DNA of 64,000 nucleotides from Kuschelorhynchus macadamiae (taxonomy: Eukaryota > Arthropoda > Insecta > Coleoptera > Curculionidae): assembly GCA_030620095.1 (NCBI GenBank), contig JAUTXW010002479.1, positions 310,001 to 374,000 of the forward strand. Reading direction: 5' to 3'. A program made the translations under genes and the position numbers. This document shows positions 10,867 to 21,944 of this stretch, one piece after another. Within the stretch, counting starts at the first letter, position 1; each line of letters starts with the position of its first letter. The notes beneath the pieces were generated by a model, which worked only from the letters and a program-made list of their open reading frames with translations, did no database searches and was not told the DNA's origin.

Positions 10867-11926
10867 CAAAAAGAGCAAAAATAAATATATAAATGGTACA
10901 GCTTGAGTATGTATTAATTATTCTTAAATTTAGGGCTGGTGAAATTTAAAAGTCAAATAATACTCCATCAAATATTAATAGTTTTTCACTGCCCTTTTTT
11001 GATACCTCTTCTGTACACCTAATGGTCAAGAATTCCCTTGATGAAATCCCAGATTATTTGTTTTTATTTTTCTTTCCTAAAGCAGAAATTTAGAAGTAGT
11101 AGCCCCCTTAAAATAGAGTTGCGTTTAAAAATTACAATAACCCTTTTGTCTAAATGAGATTCTTGTTATAATTAAAAATTTTAAAAAAATTAAACAATTT
11201 TAGGAAATTTAGTTTTTTACGTATTTAAATTATTATTAATACTTCCGAAAAATTACAAAAAAATCTAGCAAGAATCGAAAAGATTCCAAATGTTTGACAA
11301 TTATAATATCATATTTATTTTTATTAACTAGCCCGATAATAGTAATTTACGTAACCAAGTGAACTAATAAGGTTATACATTTTGAGACGCAATCACAGAG
11401 CGAAAAGAATATCTTAATACATGAGTTACATGTCATAATTTGTCTTCGATAATTTTATTTTACAACAAAAAAATTAGTATCTCGCGATAATTTGTATCGA
11501 GGATTATACCATTACCGCCGCCAGCGTCGCACAGTAGTTGATATTATGCGGAAACATGGTAATAAATCAAGAGTAAAAAAATAAACTAAATACTTCTTAG
11601 TTTTCCAGTAGTCTAAGAACGCAATTTAAGATACAATTTAAAATTTATATTTTAAGTGTATATTTAATTTAACATATTTCCCCAAAACCGGTTACATATT
11701 GACATTGTATGGGTTGAAGTATATTATTTCATATAATGTAAATTTGAGACAACCTACTTACATGCCCAGAATCATGATATTACCATTCAATCTACTAAAG
11801 TGGTTTTTAAACTTATATGATTTTAGCTATCTAATATTTTGAATTAATTTTCATATGGATAATTTTAACTTGCTAAAATAAACAGAAAACACTTCCAGCT
11901 AACCAGACTAGGTGAAAATGAACATA
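10867..11926 (+). repeat. Tandem duplication unit 2 (~1,060 bp)
   Basis: Second direct copy of the preceding unit, starting with the same CAAAAAGAGC word and ending near AGGTGAAAATGAACATA. The divergence between units (roughly one in ten bases by eye) shows the duplication is not recent. Confidence 0.85.
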
Positions 11927-12890
11927 CTTATAGAATTTGACGTTTGGTTGCTTTAAAGCACTAGATTAAAAAATATACAAACCTAAAGCATATCTTTCAA
12001 TAGCGGCAAACCATAAATAATAACCATCCAATGACGTAAATAGTATTTTTGTTGATTCTGACCCCTTTAAACCATTATATTTGGTGGTTATAACTTTATA
12101 ATAAAAATATATTTTGTGCATGGAAATTAATGTTTTGTGCATGGAAATTAATGGAATCTTGTATATTTTATATAACGATTTAAAAAGAAATATATAATTT
12201 TTGCTTTACTGGGCAATCGACTTGGGGGAGTGCAATCATAATCTAATCGAAGTACTTTTCGAAACAAGAATGTATATTCAGCTGACAAAAACTAATAACA
12301 TGTAACAAAAACAAGTTAGTAATCGTTTAAGCTCTTCCCTGTTTCTAAAATAGATAAATGATTCTTGTAGTATTAGTACATAGTACGTTACCTATATTTC
12401 GGGAGAAAAGTTGTCAATTCAAGTCAATATATAGATGCCATTTTTTAAATACTGAAATATTTATTATTTAGCATAGAATTGCAGCTCCTATAGCAAAAAC
12501 CACACTGTTACAAACGGTAGCCCCGCAAGAGTTCAAACATGTAACAAAAATTAATGTCACAAAATTATATTAACAATTTATCTAAAAATATGTTGAAGTA
12601 CAGACTCAGCAATATGTTTGATAGAGAGTCTATAGTTAGCACAGTTATAATGTTATAAAAAAAAATACGATTAATATATATAGGCTGAAATGGTATGTAG
12701 TGATAATTACGTATTGTGATTATTCAGACTTCTCAAACAAATGATTAGAAGACTTTTTAAACAAAGGGTTAGGAGGAATTTTCAAGGGCTAACATCCAGG
12801 CAGGTGCGATAGAGTAGCAATTTGAAAACGAACGCATGTCACTAATATTTATTTCAACCTTAAACCGGATAGGTTATTATCCTCAAAGTC
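11927..12890. other. AT-rich stretch, nothing recognised
   Basis: Contains a short direct duplication TTTTGTGCATGGAAATTAAT near 12113-12150. No ORF or repeat family recognised. Confidence 0.4.
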
Positions 12891-12892
12891 GA

Positions 12893-13014
12893 CACGAGAT
12901 TTTTTGAGACGAGGCAGGGCAAGGTCCAGGTCTCGTCTCTGCCAAACTATCGAGGCGAGACGAGATATTAGCCAAAGTCGAGATCAAACCTTAATCTCGT
13001 CTTGCGGCATCACT
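12893..13014 (-). repeat. CGAGA/TCTCG pentamer-rich repeat, right of an inverted pair
   Basis: On the minus strand it starts GTGATGCCGCAAGACGAGAT and continues with CTCGTCTCGCCTCG-like runs, matching the repeat near 9.4 kb in opposite orientation. It could be an independent copy of a dispersed repeat or the other end of a 3.65-kb element. Confidence 0.6.
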
Positions 13015-13224
13015 AGAAGTCATTGAGTACGCTGGATTTTTTAGGATGTCAGTAATCACCGTTTTTGTAATACCCTTACCTACTTCGAGAATACATAAAC
13101 CTTCCCACGTATTTGCTGACTGATTAAGATTTAAATCAAAGAACGCTCGTTTCTCACGTTTCAAGTTGACAAAGTAGTAAAATTTCTCCAATGTGTGTAA
13201 CAACTCCAGCGACAAGGTGTTCAA
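13015..13224 (-). pseudogene. Unassigned frame downstream of an endonuclease fragment
   Basis: The frame encodes about 65 residues including FVNLKREKRAFFDLN. It lies just downstream of a non-LTR endonuclease fragment on the same strand, so it may be a decayed part of that element, but I cannot place it in a domain. Its 3' end runs into the pentamer repeat. Confidence 0.3.
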
Positions 13225-13299
13225 TGTTGTCTATAATCTAGGATGGATATTTTCGTAATTTTGGTCTCACTAATCGGCGCACGCAGATTAAACGAAGCT

Positions 13300-13510
13300 A
13301 TATAATTTTTATTCGCAAAATATACTTTATTATACAAATCCTTGTGGATGAAAGTGTTGCCGGAAATAATAATTTGCTCATTATTTGTACTCTTATTGAA
13401 CCAGGTTTCCGAGATCCTCACTATGTCATATTCTCCACTCAAAATTATATTTTTAGTATCATCTAACTTTGAAAGTATCTATCGTACATTAAAATTTTGA
13501 AATCTTAAAG
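13300..13510 (-). pseudogene. Non-LTR retrotransposon endonuclease N-terminal fragment
   Basis: On the minus strand the reading is LRFQNFNVR, SKLDDTKNIILSGEYDIV and RISETWFNKS, the typical start of the APE-type endonuclease ('N.RSL..K......FDI...SETWL', with ETW metal-site residues). A frameshift separates the first words from the rest. Only the first 60-70 residues remain. The enzyme normally nicks target DNA for retrotransposition. Confidence 0.7.
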
Positions 13511-13562
13511 TTCGAATTAACGTTTGGAGAATTGTAATGTTATATTAACAATAGCGTCAGAT

Positions 13563-13745
13563 TAAGAAATCTTGGGATTAGACCGTGTCAAAATAAAATC
13601 ACTTTCGGACGTTTCGCTGCCGATTGCAAGGTGGCATCTTCAGGGACCTTTACTTCACGAGATCAGAACACTGAATGAGCTCGGAGAGAGTTTACCGAAC
13701 CGTGACTCGGTGAAGCGATCAGTTTCCACGTATAATGTAGACTAA
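13563..13745 (-). mobile_element. PLE-A copy 2: inverted 5' pseudo-LTR
   Basis: The reverse complement aligns with the 3' pseudo-LTR of the same copy: GAAACTGATCG, GAGTCACGGTTCGGTAAA, GAGCTCATTCAG, the hammerhead-like motif, TTTTGACACGGT and CTAATCCCAAG. About 35 bases holding the TATA-like word are missing. An inverted terminal copy in front of the ORF is typical of Penelope-type insertions. Confidence 0.85.
13608..13643 (-). ncRNA. Hammerhead-like core motif, PLE-A copy 2 left end
   Basis: On the minus strand CTGAAGA, stem TGCC/GGCA, GCGAAAC and GTC. Stem III is missing, as in the other PLE-A copies. Confidence 0.45.
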
Positions 13746-13759
13746 AGCCCGTATCTCTA

Positions 13760-15780
13760 TTAAGAAGGATGCCAAAACTTTTGGCGATCTCAGGAACAAC
13801 AAGAAGAAGCTACTTTGCCAACTAGCCTCTCTCCTTAGATGCCGAGATGAAGACGTAATACCAAAATCTCTACAGATGAAACACCACATAACATCAAGAT
13901 GCACATTGAACATCTACAAACGAGCCAGTATGGCATTGGTAAGAGAAAGGATAAAAGCTACTCGACGTGATTTGGATAAAAACGCTCGTAAGTTAATAAA
14001 TATTCATTTGAAATTAGATTTTATATTGGAATATCAAATATTTAGAATTCTCAATGACATTACCAATGCACAAGCTGAAAGGATACGTCAAGCAGTTACC
14101 ATTAAGAAACAGAAAAAGTTCAAAGGACTACTGGATAACCAAAGACCAATAAAACCGCCACAGGACACCGTAATAAATTCATCTTCCAAAATCTTTACTG
14201 AAGCAGAACAATCCGTTCTCTCTAAAGGCCAAAACTTCGCCATTACGCCAAAGGACATACCCGTAGAAGACATAGTGTCATCCGTTGAAGCGACAATTAG
14301 AAGACTTCCAGCAGAAGAAGCTGACGCAATAAGGTAAGATATGCAAAAATTCTAACCGGCCTAAGTCGGATCTATCAGCTACGGAAAGAACGGCGATAAA
14401 AACATTAAACAACAACACAGACATTTTGGTCCTTCCAGCTGACAAGGGAAATGCCACTGTCGTCATGGACAAAACAGATTATGTGAAGAAATTACAACTA
14501 CTTTTGGACGACAACACCCACAGAGTAATTCAAGGGGACCCGACGATTGAGACGAATTAAGAGACGGATAACCAGCTTTTAAACGTATCCAACCTACCAG
14601 CAGAGGAGAAGAACATGTTAAGGCCAAGCAGCTCAAGGATCCCGCGGTTCTATGGACTACCTAAAATACACAAGGTTAATGTACCACTTCGACCTATCGT
14701 CATTGCAATAGGATCTCCTACTTACAAAATTTATAAATATCTTTTAAATATTATTAATAATTCTACAGGGAAAAAACATTCATATTTTAAAAACTCTATG
14801 GAGTGTGTAGAAAAGCTAAAATCAATCCAATTAGATCCCAAGGATGTCTTAGTCAGTTTCGATGTAGAATCGCTGTATACGAATGTGCCTATAAATTATT
14901 CAATTTTCATAATATCAGACTTATTTCACCATAATAATATTGACCTCACACTTTTAGATCTGATTGAAGCATGTCTCACAACAACATATTTTGTGTTTCA
15001 AGGAACTTTTTATGAACAAACTTGAGGAGCCACTGGTAGCCAATATCTTCATGGAAGCTTTTGAGGAGGAAGCCTTAGAATCGGCTCCTATAAAGCCAAA
15101 TTCATGATTAAGATATATAGACGATACTTTTGTAATATGACCGCATGCTCCAGAAAGCCTCCCTGGGTTTCTTGATCATCTGAATAAATAACATGGTAAT
15201 ATAAAATGTACAAAGGAAATTGAATCAGAAGGCACAATTCCCTTTCTAGATGTTCTTATACAAAGGAAATGGGATCGTTCCTTAAGACACTCTGTATATA
15301 GTAACAACAAACAAGTAACTAAATGCAAATTCCCATCATCATTTAGCACAAAAGCAGTCAGTTATTAATTCATTGGTTTACAGAGCCCTCGCGATTTGTG
15401 ACCAAGATTCTTTACAATCGAAAACAGAGAATCTGACTCGAGGTTTAAGAGAGAATGGATATTGCACTGATATTATACGGTCAATTCCTGCATGCAATTC
15501 CTTGTTCCTGTGGTCTGTGGTGATGTCTATATTGAAGAAACTGGACGATCCATATCGACTAGGCTCAAGGAACGTGAACGATGTATTAAAAAGAAACAAA
15601 TTGTACAATCTGCTGTATCTGAATACCAACATTCTACTAAACATGTCATAAATGTAAAAGAAACCAAAGTTCTTACATCGGTTTCAGGATTCTATAAAGT
15701 GAAAATTAGAGAATCTATTGAAATTTACAAGCATCCGAACAATTTTAATAGAGATACGGGCTTCACTATACATCACACGT
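13760..15780 (+). pseudogene. PLE-A copy 2: nearly full-length but broken polyprotein
   Basis: The most complete PLE-A body in the window. N-terminal frame (13876-14337) has RERIKATRRDLDKNARKL and the TEAEQSVLSKGQNF block. A second frame gives LVLPADKGNATVVMDKT. A third (14615-15025) gives RFYGLPKIHK, PLRPIV, VSFDVESLYTNVP and FYEQT. About 25 bases are then deleted, removing the core of RT motif AMGSPLSP. The catalytic block survives as RYIDDTFVI followed by a stop. The C-terminal frame (15492-15782) has VYIEETGRSISTRLKERERC, the GIY-YIG core with a Glu in YIG, and ESIEIYKHPNNFNRDTGF. Multiple stops make it dead. Confidence 0.9.
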
Positions 15781-15995
15781 AGAAACCGATCGTTGCATCA
15801 AGTCACGGTTCGGTAAACACAGGTCGACTATAAATAGCCGGCCTGGGTCTCTCTGAGCTCATTCAGCGTTCCAATCTCGTGAAGTAAATATTCCTGAAGA
15901 TGCCTCATGGAATCGAAGGCGAAACGTCGGAAAGTAATTTCATTTTGACACGGTTCATCCCAAGAACCGTGATTTCTTAATGGACAACAGCCGTG
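15781..15995 (+). mobile_element. PLE-A copy 2: 3' pseudo-LTR
   Basis: GAAACCGATCGTTGCAT, ACTATAAATAGCCGGCC (TATA-like), GAGCTCATTCAG, hammerhead-like motif and the terminal GTGAAAGCTTTCG shared with copies 1 and 3. Confidence 0.85.
15894..15928 (+). ncRNA. Hammerhead-like core motif, PLE-A copy 2 right end
   Basis: CTGAAGA, stem II GCCT/AGGC around an 11-base loop, GAAAC and GTC directly joined. TTC before and GGA after give a weak stem I. No stem III. Confidence 0.45.
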
Positions 15996-16210
15996 AAAGC
16001 TTTCGATCTATATTAGCTTCAGATTTACAAGGAAGTTCCGAAGATACTCTAGCGGAGACCTATAAATTCTTAATAAGCGTTTCTGCCCTTAGGATCAAAC
16101 TTCAGGAAAGTCCCCCTAAGCAATATCATCATGTGTGTAACATAAGGCTGGTTATTAAATCATCGTTGTTATCAATGAGAAAGTACAGTCAATGGGACCA
16201 TACCACGTAA
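15996..16210 (+). other. Open frame at the PLE-A 3' flank, unassigned
   Basis: An open frame continues from the pseudo-LTR end through about 70 codons (words SSEDTLAETYKF, LQESPPKQYHHVC). The part beyond the pseudo-LTR is single-copy in the window and less AT-biased than its surroundings, so a host exon is possible, but I recognise no domain and no clear splice sites. Confidence 0.2.
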
Positions 16211-16791
16211 ATGTTGCTCTTTAATTTAGGCGCATTTTAAATTCCTGTTAAAGTGTAAATGTCATATTTTTTCATAGCAGTTTTCACAGTAAATAAAAAT
16301 GTTTAAAGTAATTATTGAATTTAGCTGAATGAAAACTCATAAAAATGTTTAAAATATTTACATCTCTCAACTATTATCTTTCTTGTACCTATATTATCAT
16401 TATATAAATGTTTTATTTGAGCACACCTATTTTAAATTCTGCTCTTGCAATTTTGCGCCAAACTGCATACAAAACCGAACTTGCACAAGCAAATCATTTC
16501 ATTCACGTAACTAAGACAAAGATGTTAGCTTGGGCAAGTAAAATCTGTTCCGCCAACATTCTCCTCGAGTCTAATTAGGTGTAACTGAACACGTAAGGGG
16601 GATAAAGGCAAGTTTTAATGTTAAGCAAAGTTACAGTTATTCGACAATCGTCAGATAATAATATATTTTATTATGTTCTATATACAATGCATTTAAATAC
16701 TTATTCCCCTGCACAACCCAAATAAACTGCTAGGCATAAGTGTAAAATGCGAATTTTTAAGAGATGTTTAAAACGTAATATTTTCCATAGT

Positions 16792-16795
<4 letters not shown>
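16211..16795. other. No gene recognised
   Basis: AT-rich sequence between PLE-A copy 2 and the PLE-3 palindrome. Nothing recognised. Confidence 0.4.

Positions 16796-16796
<1 letters not shown>

Positions 16797-16870
<74 letters not shown>
16797..16870. repeat. (TA)n microsatellite at the left edge of the PLE-3 palindrome
   Basis: Seventy-four bases of TA, directly followed by the 3' end of the inverted PLE-3 arm. Confidence 0.95.
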
Positions 16871-16874
<4 letters not shown>

Positions 16875-17545
16875 TTTCATTCCGGGTTTACATTCGTTCA
16901 CTACTGTCGTTCTGAAAAGAACAGTTTTGCTGACGTTTCGCCAAAATCACATTTGGCATTTTCGAAGCTTTCTTTCTCGCGTCCGAATAGAGACTGAAGT
17001 GTTGGTGACTGCGACGCTTCCTTTTATACCCCCACTCGGGGCCGAAGGTTATATTTGCGCAGGCGTTGGTCGTTATTTATGTTTTCCGGATGGTGCTGTT
17101 GTTGTTGCGCTAATTGCGCTTGACTTTTTGCTATTTTAGATTTGTCGATTATTGCCTTCCATACTGTTGGTAGTTTTAATGATTCGTCCCTTTTATTTAA
17201 ATCACCTTGCTTTTCAATTTCTATGGCTTCTCGGATTATTCTGGTCTTATAATGTTCTATATTGGCAATCTCCCTACACCCATCGAAATTTATTTTATGG
17301 CCGGTTTCCTGATGATGTAGGAATAAGGCTGAGGTTTTTTGTTTATTTCTGATGCTGAGTTTATGCTCTTCCACTCTTGCTGATATTCGCCTGTTAGTTT
17401 GCCCTACGTACAACTTTTCACAGTCCTGGCACGGAATACTGTACACTCCGTGGTTTTCCAGTTTGATTTTATCTTTTGGGTTTCCGAGTAGTTTACCTAT
17501 AGTTGTTTGTGGCTTGTGTATTGTTTGTATGTTGTTTAAAGAAAA
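16871..17545 (-). pseudogene. PLE-3 left arm: GIY-YIG endonuclease and 3' end
   Basis: A 177-codon minus frame (17557-17024) contains the whole GIY-YIG domain: HGVYSIPCQDCEKLYVGQTN (GIY as GVY, YIG as YVG), RISARVEEHK, ALFLHHQETGHKI, and IIREAIEIEK with the metal-binding Glu. It ends with LRKYNLRPRVGV. The frame is uninterrupted and the key residues are present, so the domain itself may be recent. RT is absent. Downstream on the minus strand is a short 3' region with GCGAAACGTCAGC, then (TA)n. It forms a palindrome with the next feature. Confidence 0.9.
16932..16963 (-). ncRNA. Hammerhead-like remnant, PLE-3 left arm
   Basis: On the minus strand a strong stem GCCAAA/TTTGGC is followed by GAAAC and GTC. 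The first core strand (CGAAAA) does not match CTGANGA. Confidence 0.35.
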
Positions 17546-18395
17546 ATGGCTACACAAATCGCACCATAGAGAAAGCTATTAATGCACAGGTTTTCCGAAC
17601 AACGAACAACACAAAATATGAACCTGAAAAGCAACGAGTAGTCTTACCATATGTAAAAGGCACAACAGACAGAATCGGAAGAATTCTGAGGAAACACAAC
17701 ATACAAACAATACACAAGCCACAAACAACTATAGGTAAACTACTCGGAAACCCAAAAGATAAAATCAAACTGGAAAACCACGGAGTGTACAGTATTCCGT
17801 GCCAGGACTGTGAAAAGTTGTACGTAGGGCAAACTAACAGGCGAATATCAGCAAGAGGGGAAGAGCATAAACGTAGCATCAGAAATAAACAAACAACCTT
17901 AGCCTTATTCCTACATCATTAGGAAACCGGCCATAAAATAAATTTCGATGGGTGTAGGGAGATTGCCAATATAGAACATTATAAGACCAGAATAATCCGA
18001 GAAGCCATAGAAATTGAAAAGCAAGGTGATTTAAATAAAAGGGACGAATCATTAAAACTACCAACAGTATGGAAGACAATAATCGACAAATCTAAAATAG
18101 CAAAAACTCAAGCGCAATTAGCGCAACAACAACAGCACCATCCGGAAAACATAAATAACGACCAACGCCTGCGCAAATATAATCTTCGGCCACGAGTGGG
18201 GGTATAAAAGGAAGCGTCGCAGTCACCAACACTTCAGTCTCTATTCGGACGCGAGAAAGAAAACTTTGAAAATGTCAAATGTGATTTTAGCGAAACGTCA
18301 GCAAAACTGTTCTTTTCAGAACGACAGTAGTGAACGGATGTACACCCGGAATGAAAACACATTGTATTTTTCCATCCGTGAAGGAGTAAAAATCA

Positions 18396-18399
<4 letters not shown>
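17546..18399 (+). pseudogene. PLE-3 right arm: linker, GIY-YIG endonuclease and 3' end
   Basis: Plus-strand copy of the left arm, preceded by about 150 extra bases that encode NRTIEKAINAQVF and RVVLPYVKGTTDRIGRILRK, the normal PLE linker in front of GIY-YIG. The GIY-YIG domain reads as in the left arm, but a stop interrupts it after ALFLHH, and the following ETGHKINFDG block continues in frame. It ends at LRPRVGV, then the 3' region with GCGAAACGTCAGC. The arms differ at only a few positions, so the palindrome of about 650 bases per arm is young. Confidence 0.9.

Positions 18400-18464
<65 letters not shown>
18400..18464. repeat. (TA)n microsatellite at the right edge of the PLE-3 palindrome
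   Basis: Sixty-five bases of TA directly after the right arm's 3' end. Confidence 0.95.
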
Positions 18465-18465
<1 letters not shown>

Positions 18466-18546
18466 CAAAAGCCGCGCTATTTCGTTTACTTTAGTTGGTC
18501 AGTTCGATATAAAATTTGTTTACGTGTGGCCGTCGTAAAAAATATC

Positions 18547-18687
18547 ATGAAAAAAAGAGTTTGTCTTTCGACAGCAAATAACATTGAAATTATTAATAAA
18601 AGCCAAACAGGGGAGAGTGTTGCTAAGTTGGCTAAGGCTTACAATGTGGCCTTCGTTTTAGAAAAAATCTGTTACGGTCTGATTTGA
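18547..18687 (+). pseudogene. CENP-B/pogo-type transposase N-terminal helix-turn-helix
   Basis: A 46-codon frame from ATG reads KRVCLSTANNIEIINKS, QTGESVAKLAKAYNV, the start of the DNA-binding domain shared by pogo/Tigger transposases and CENP-B ('KR..LT...K.EII...E.GES...LAK.Y.V'). It stops soon after; a neighbouring frame continues with SDLKEDGNLKEFYE. Only the first helix-turn-helix is left; the DDE domain is not seen downstream. Confidence 0.65.
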
Positions 18688-18933
18688 AAGAAGATGGTAA
18701 CTTAAAAGAGTTTTACGAACTCACTCTGATAACAGATTTTTTCATGTTTCTCTCTGTTTCGTTATCTATGTATGCAATATGTATTTTAACGTGAGTACTA
18801 CAAAACGGTATATGTTATGTGCTAAGAAAATTAATAATTACTCATATTTGATTTTTCTGAAGATCTTACTGGAAACTCTTGATTTTTTTAATTAAAGAAA
18901 TTACATAGTCATAGTCGTGATTTTTAGAATTCG

Positions 18934-19234
<301 letters not shown>

Positions 19235-21095
19235 TTTCAAAGCAAGTCCACCTAAACTACAGTGGCTCTGGATCTAGCTATAAGTAAATAATGAGAAAAT
19301 ATACCCCAAGAATTTATAAACAATTACGTAGTAGGCTTATTAGGTGCCAATAGTTGTATAATTTTAGGACGGGTGAACAAGGTATTAGTGTTGTTTAAAT
19401 TGTTTTTAAGTTTGTATTAATTTCTAGAATAAAATAGCCTTGGAAGAAATTATTTTGGTTTCGTGTTTATTATATGTTCTAATGATTTATAATTTTATTA
19501 TTCTACGAATTTATAGACGATGTAAATTAAATCGTGTTAAAAACTTTTGAGGTGATTTATCTTAAAAAAATAGTAAAACACTGATATAAGCAAGAGTCAT
19601 CAACACTTTCCTTTTCAAGAAGCAGAGTGTTAAAATGTTGATATTTATCATTGTTCTAATAGACCTCATACATTCCTTCGTTCGAAGTGGACGGTACACT
19701 AATTTTAGGAAAATGTGAAGGGACTGATTTTTTCTATGTTGAGCTCTATCTAAGCATCTCGAACTATTTACTACTATGTCACTTGCTATTTCAACAACAT
19801 AGTCAAACTTCTTATTCTGTTTTGTAACTTTTTAGGACCTCTCTTTTTGTTTTTAGTTTTTTCACTTCCGAGAGTTTTGGATACGAATTAATTTACACCG
19901 TGGATAGTACTAACGTTATAATCTTGGAAAACTAGCCCATAAAAATACTTTGGGTATTCAAACAAAGTTTTATTTTATGATATTCAAATCTCGATATATA
20001 TATAGTGTAATGTTAATTTTTTTGACAATCTGTACATTAAAGGAAAATTTTGGAAAAGCATAGGTCGTCATATAAAAACAGTTTTTAAAATAATTTTTGG
20101 AATTTTAAAACACCGCTGGTGAGTTAAGAAACTTTATTGGCATTTTTGGCTCCATTAGAGACACCACATTTTTTATTTATATAGCTGGAGAAAAAATAAA
20201 AAACGGTTTTTTATTTTTTCATTTTACTAATAAAAGAAAAATAAAGAAATAAATTTAAATTAGTGGCTATCCATGAATTCATTACAGGGTGTATTCATGT
20301 ATATTGTACTCCAAAAACTTGTTATTAATGTTGGTAAAATAAATATGTGTTAGGTTAGACTGTTAAAAAACTGCAGGTTGATATGTAAAAACAGTTAAAA
20401 TTTTCAAAAATATGTAATATTTTTAAAAATTTCGAAAATTCAATCAATCGGTTTTTTTTTGTAATTTTAGTAAAAATTATAGTAATATAGCAAATAAAAA
20501 CTTTTTAGTGTTATTGTAAACCGAGGTATAAAAAAGTTCTTATTTTAAGTAAGTTTTACGTTTAAATTTAGACGTTAAAATATGTAACAAATTTTTGAAA
20601 ACGCTAACTTATTATCTTTTCTCGTTATGAAAATATTCCGCTTTAAAATTGACATTAAGTATGTTCAGCAGTTTAGTTCTAAAGGCAACATAGCTAAGTT
20701 CAACAACAGCAGCAAATTGCATGAAGATTCGATTTTTTATAAGTTATAAGTTCTATTCAGCCATTCCTTATAGATAAATCAATGTTAATTAGCATATCTA
20801 AAATGTCCGTTTTATTTTTTGGAAGCATAATATTTAGTTAAATAATCTAATGTTTAATTCAGCTACAAATCTTATTTTTATCGAAACAACAGCTTAGTCT
20901 TAAGGTACATTACTATTTTTAAAGTGAAGCTTGCGTAAATATATAATCAGCGTTTCGTAATATTACAATATTCATAATTTGTACAATAATGACAGCCGTT
21001 TGTTAATTTTTATTAATTTAAATCTACGTCACAAATTTAACAGTAAATAAATACATGTGTATGATTACACTTAAGCTTTTTTACATAGTTATAAA
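19235..21095. other. AT-rich stretch, nothing recognised
   Basis: No ORF above 60 codons. Two blocks near 20040-20110 and 20330-20400 share the words GATATGTAAAAACAGTT-like and may be old tandem or dispersed copies. No known family. Confidence 0.4.
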
Positions 21096-21099
21096 ATAT

Positions 21100-21860
21100 T
21101 TATGTTTTAGCGTCCCTAGATGCCAGACAATATGTTTTCTCAATTCCATTTGTCTGTATGTCGGTCTGTCTGTCAGTTCGTGGCGTTGCAAAGAACTACT
21201 TACCCGATTGACTTAAAATTTTGATCAAAAATTAAGGCTTGTGTGGGGATGACCTGGTATTATTTTGCTAAAAATCCAGTATGACGGAACAAAATAGCGC
21301 AATAGTATATTGTTAAAAAAAATATTACTAAAAAAAAATTATCAGATTTTTTTCAAATTTTGCACAAAAACCAAGGATTAAGTAGTAATATTTTGGTATG
21401 AATCCAAGACAGCAAAACAAAATGGCGGCCTAATAAATAATTTTAAAAAAATTAGTCTAAAACACTACTTATTAGATAAATTTTAAATTCTGAACTATTA
21501 TTAACTGGTAAAATTGTAGTACGAATTCAAGATGGAGAAACAAAATGGCGGCCATATCAAATGTCTAAACAAATCAATGTAAAAAATCTTCTTTTTATAT
21601 TGGCTTAATATCTTGCAGCAAATTGAATATGATACAGGGATTAACTGGTACAAATTCAAATGACGATAGGTACAAACTGGTCAAATATTAGTACGATTCC
21701 TAAATGGTAGAGCAAAATTGCGCGAAATAAAAATGTTTGAAAAAGCAGTATACTAAATGACTATGTGTGGAACTAAATTGGGTTACACTTTACTAATCCT
21801 AAGGAAAGATTCATAACGAGGGAAGTTCCGAGTAAAGGAAATGTACCGACTTTTTTGTAT
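21100..21860 (+). repeat. Rep-1 dispersed repeat, copy 2
   Basis: Same order of landmarks as copy 1: TTTTCTCAATTCCATTTGTC, ACTACTTACCCGATTGACTT, GGGGATGACCTGGTA, several units with ACAAAATGGCGGCC, and the end GATTCATAACGAGGGAAGTT. Uninterrupted, so it is the best guide to the repeat's extent (about 760 bases). Confidence 0.8.
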
Positions 21861-21944
21861 AAAACGTAAATTTTTTCACTATACATAGTAAATAAAAAAT
21901 GGTCAAATATGTCTAATTTCGCTTGTCAGTTTGTATGCACCTAC

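Noticed and set aside
9780..11930. LTR retrotransposon with two direct LTRs
   Set aside because: The two 1.06-kb units are directly adjacent with no internal coding region, so they are a tandem duplication rather than LTRs of one element.
17150..17580. Plus-strand frames of 66-76 codons rich in hydrophobic residues
   Set aside because: They are antisense to the GIY-YIG frame of PLE-3; the sense frame has clear family motifs. Same for 17550-18079 minus.
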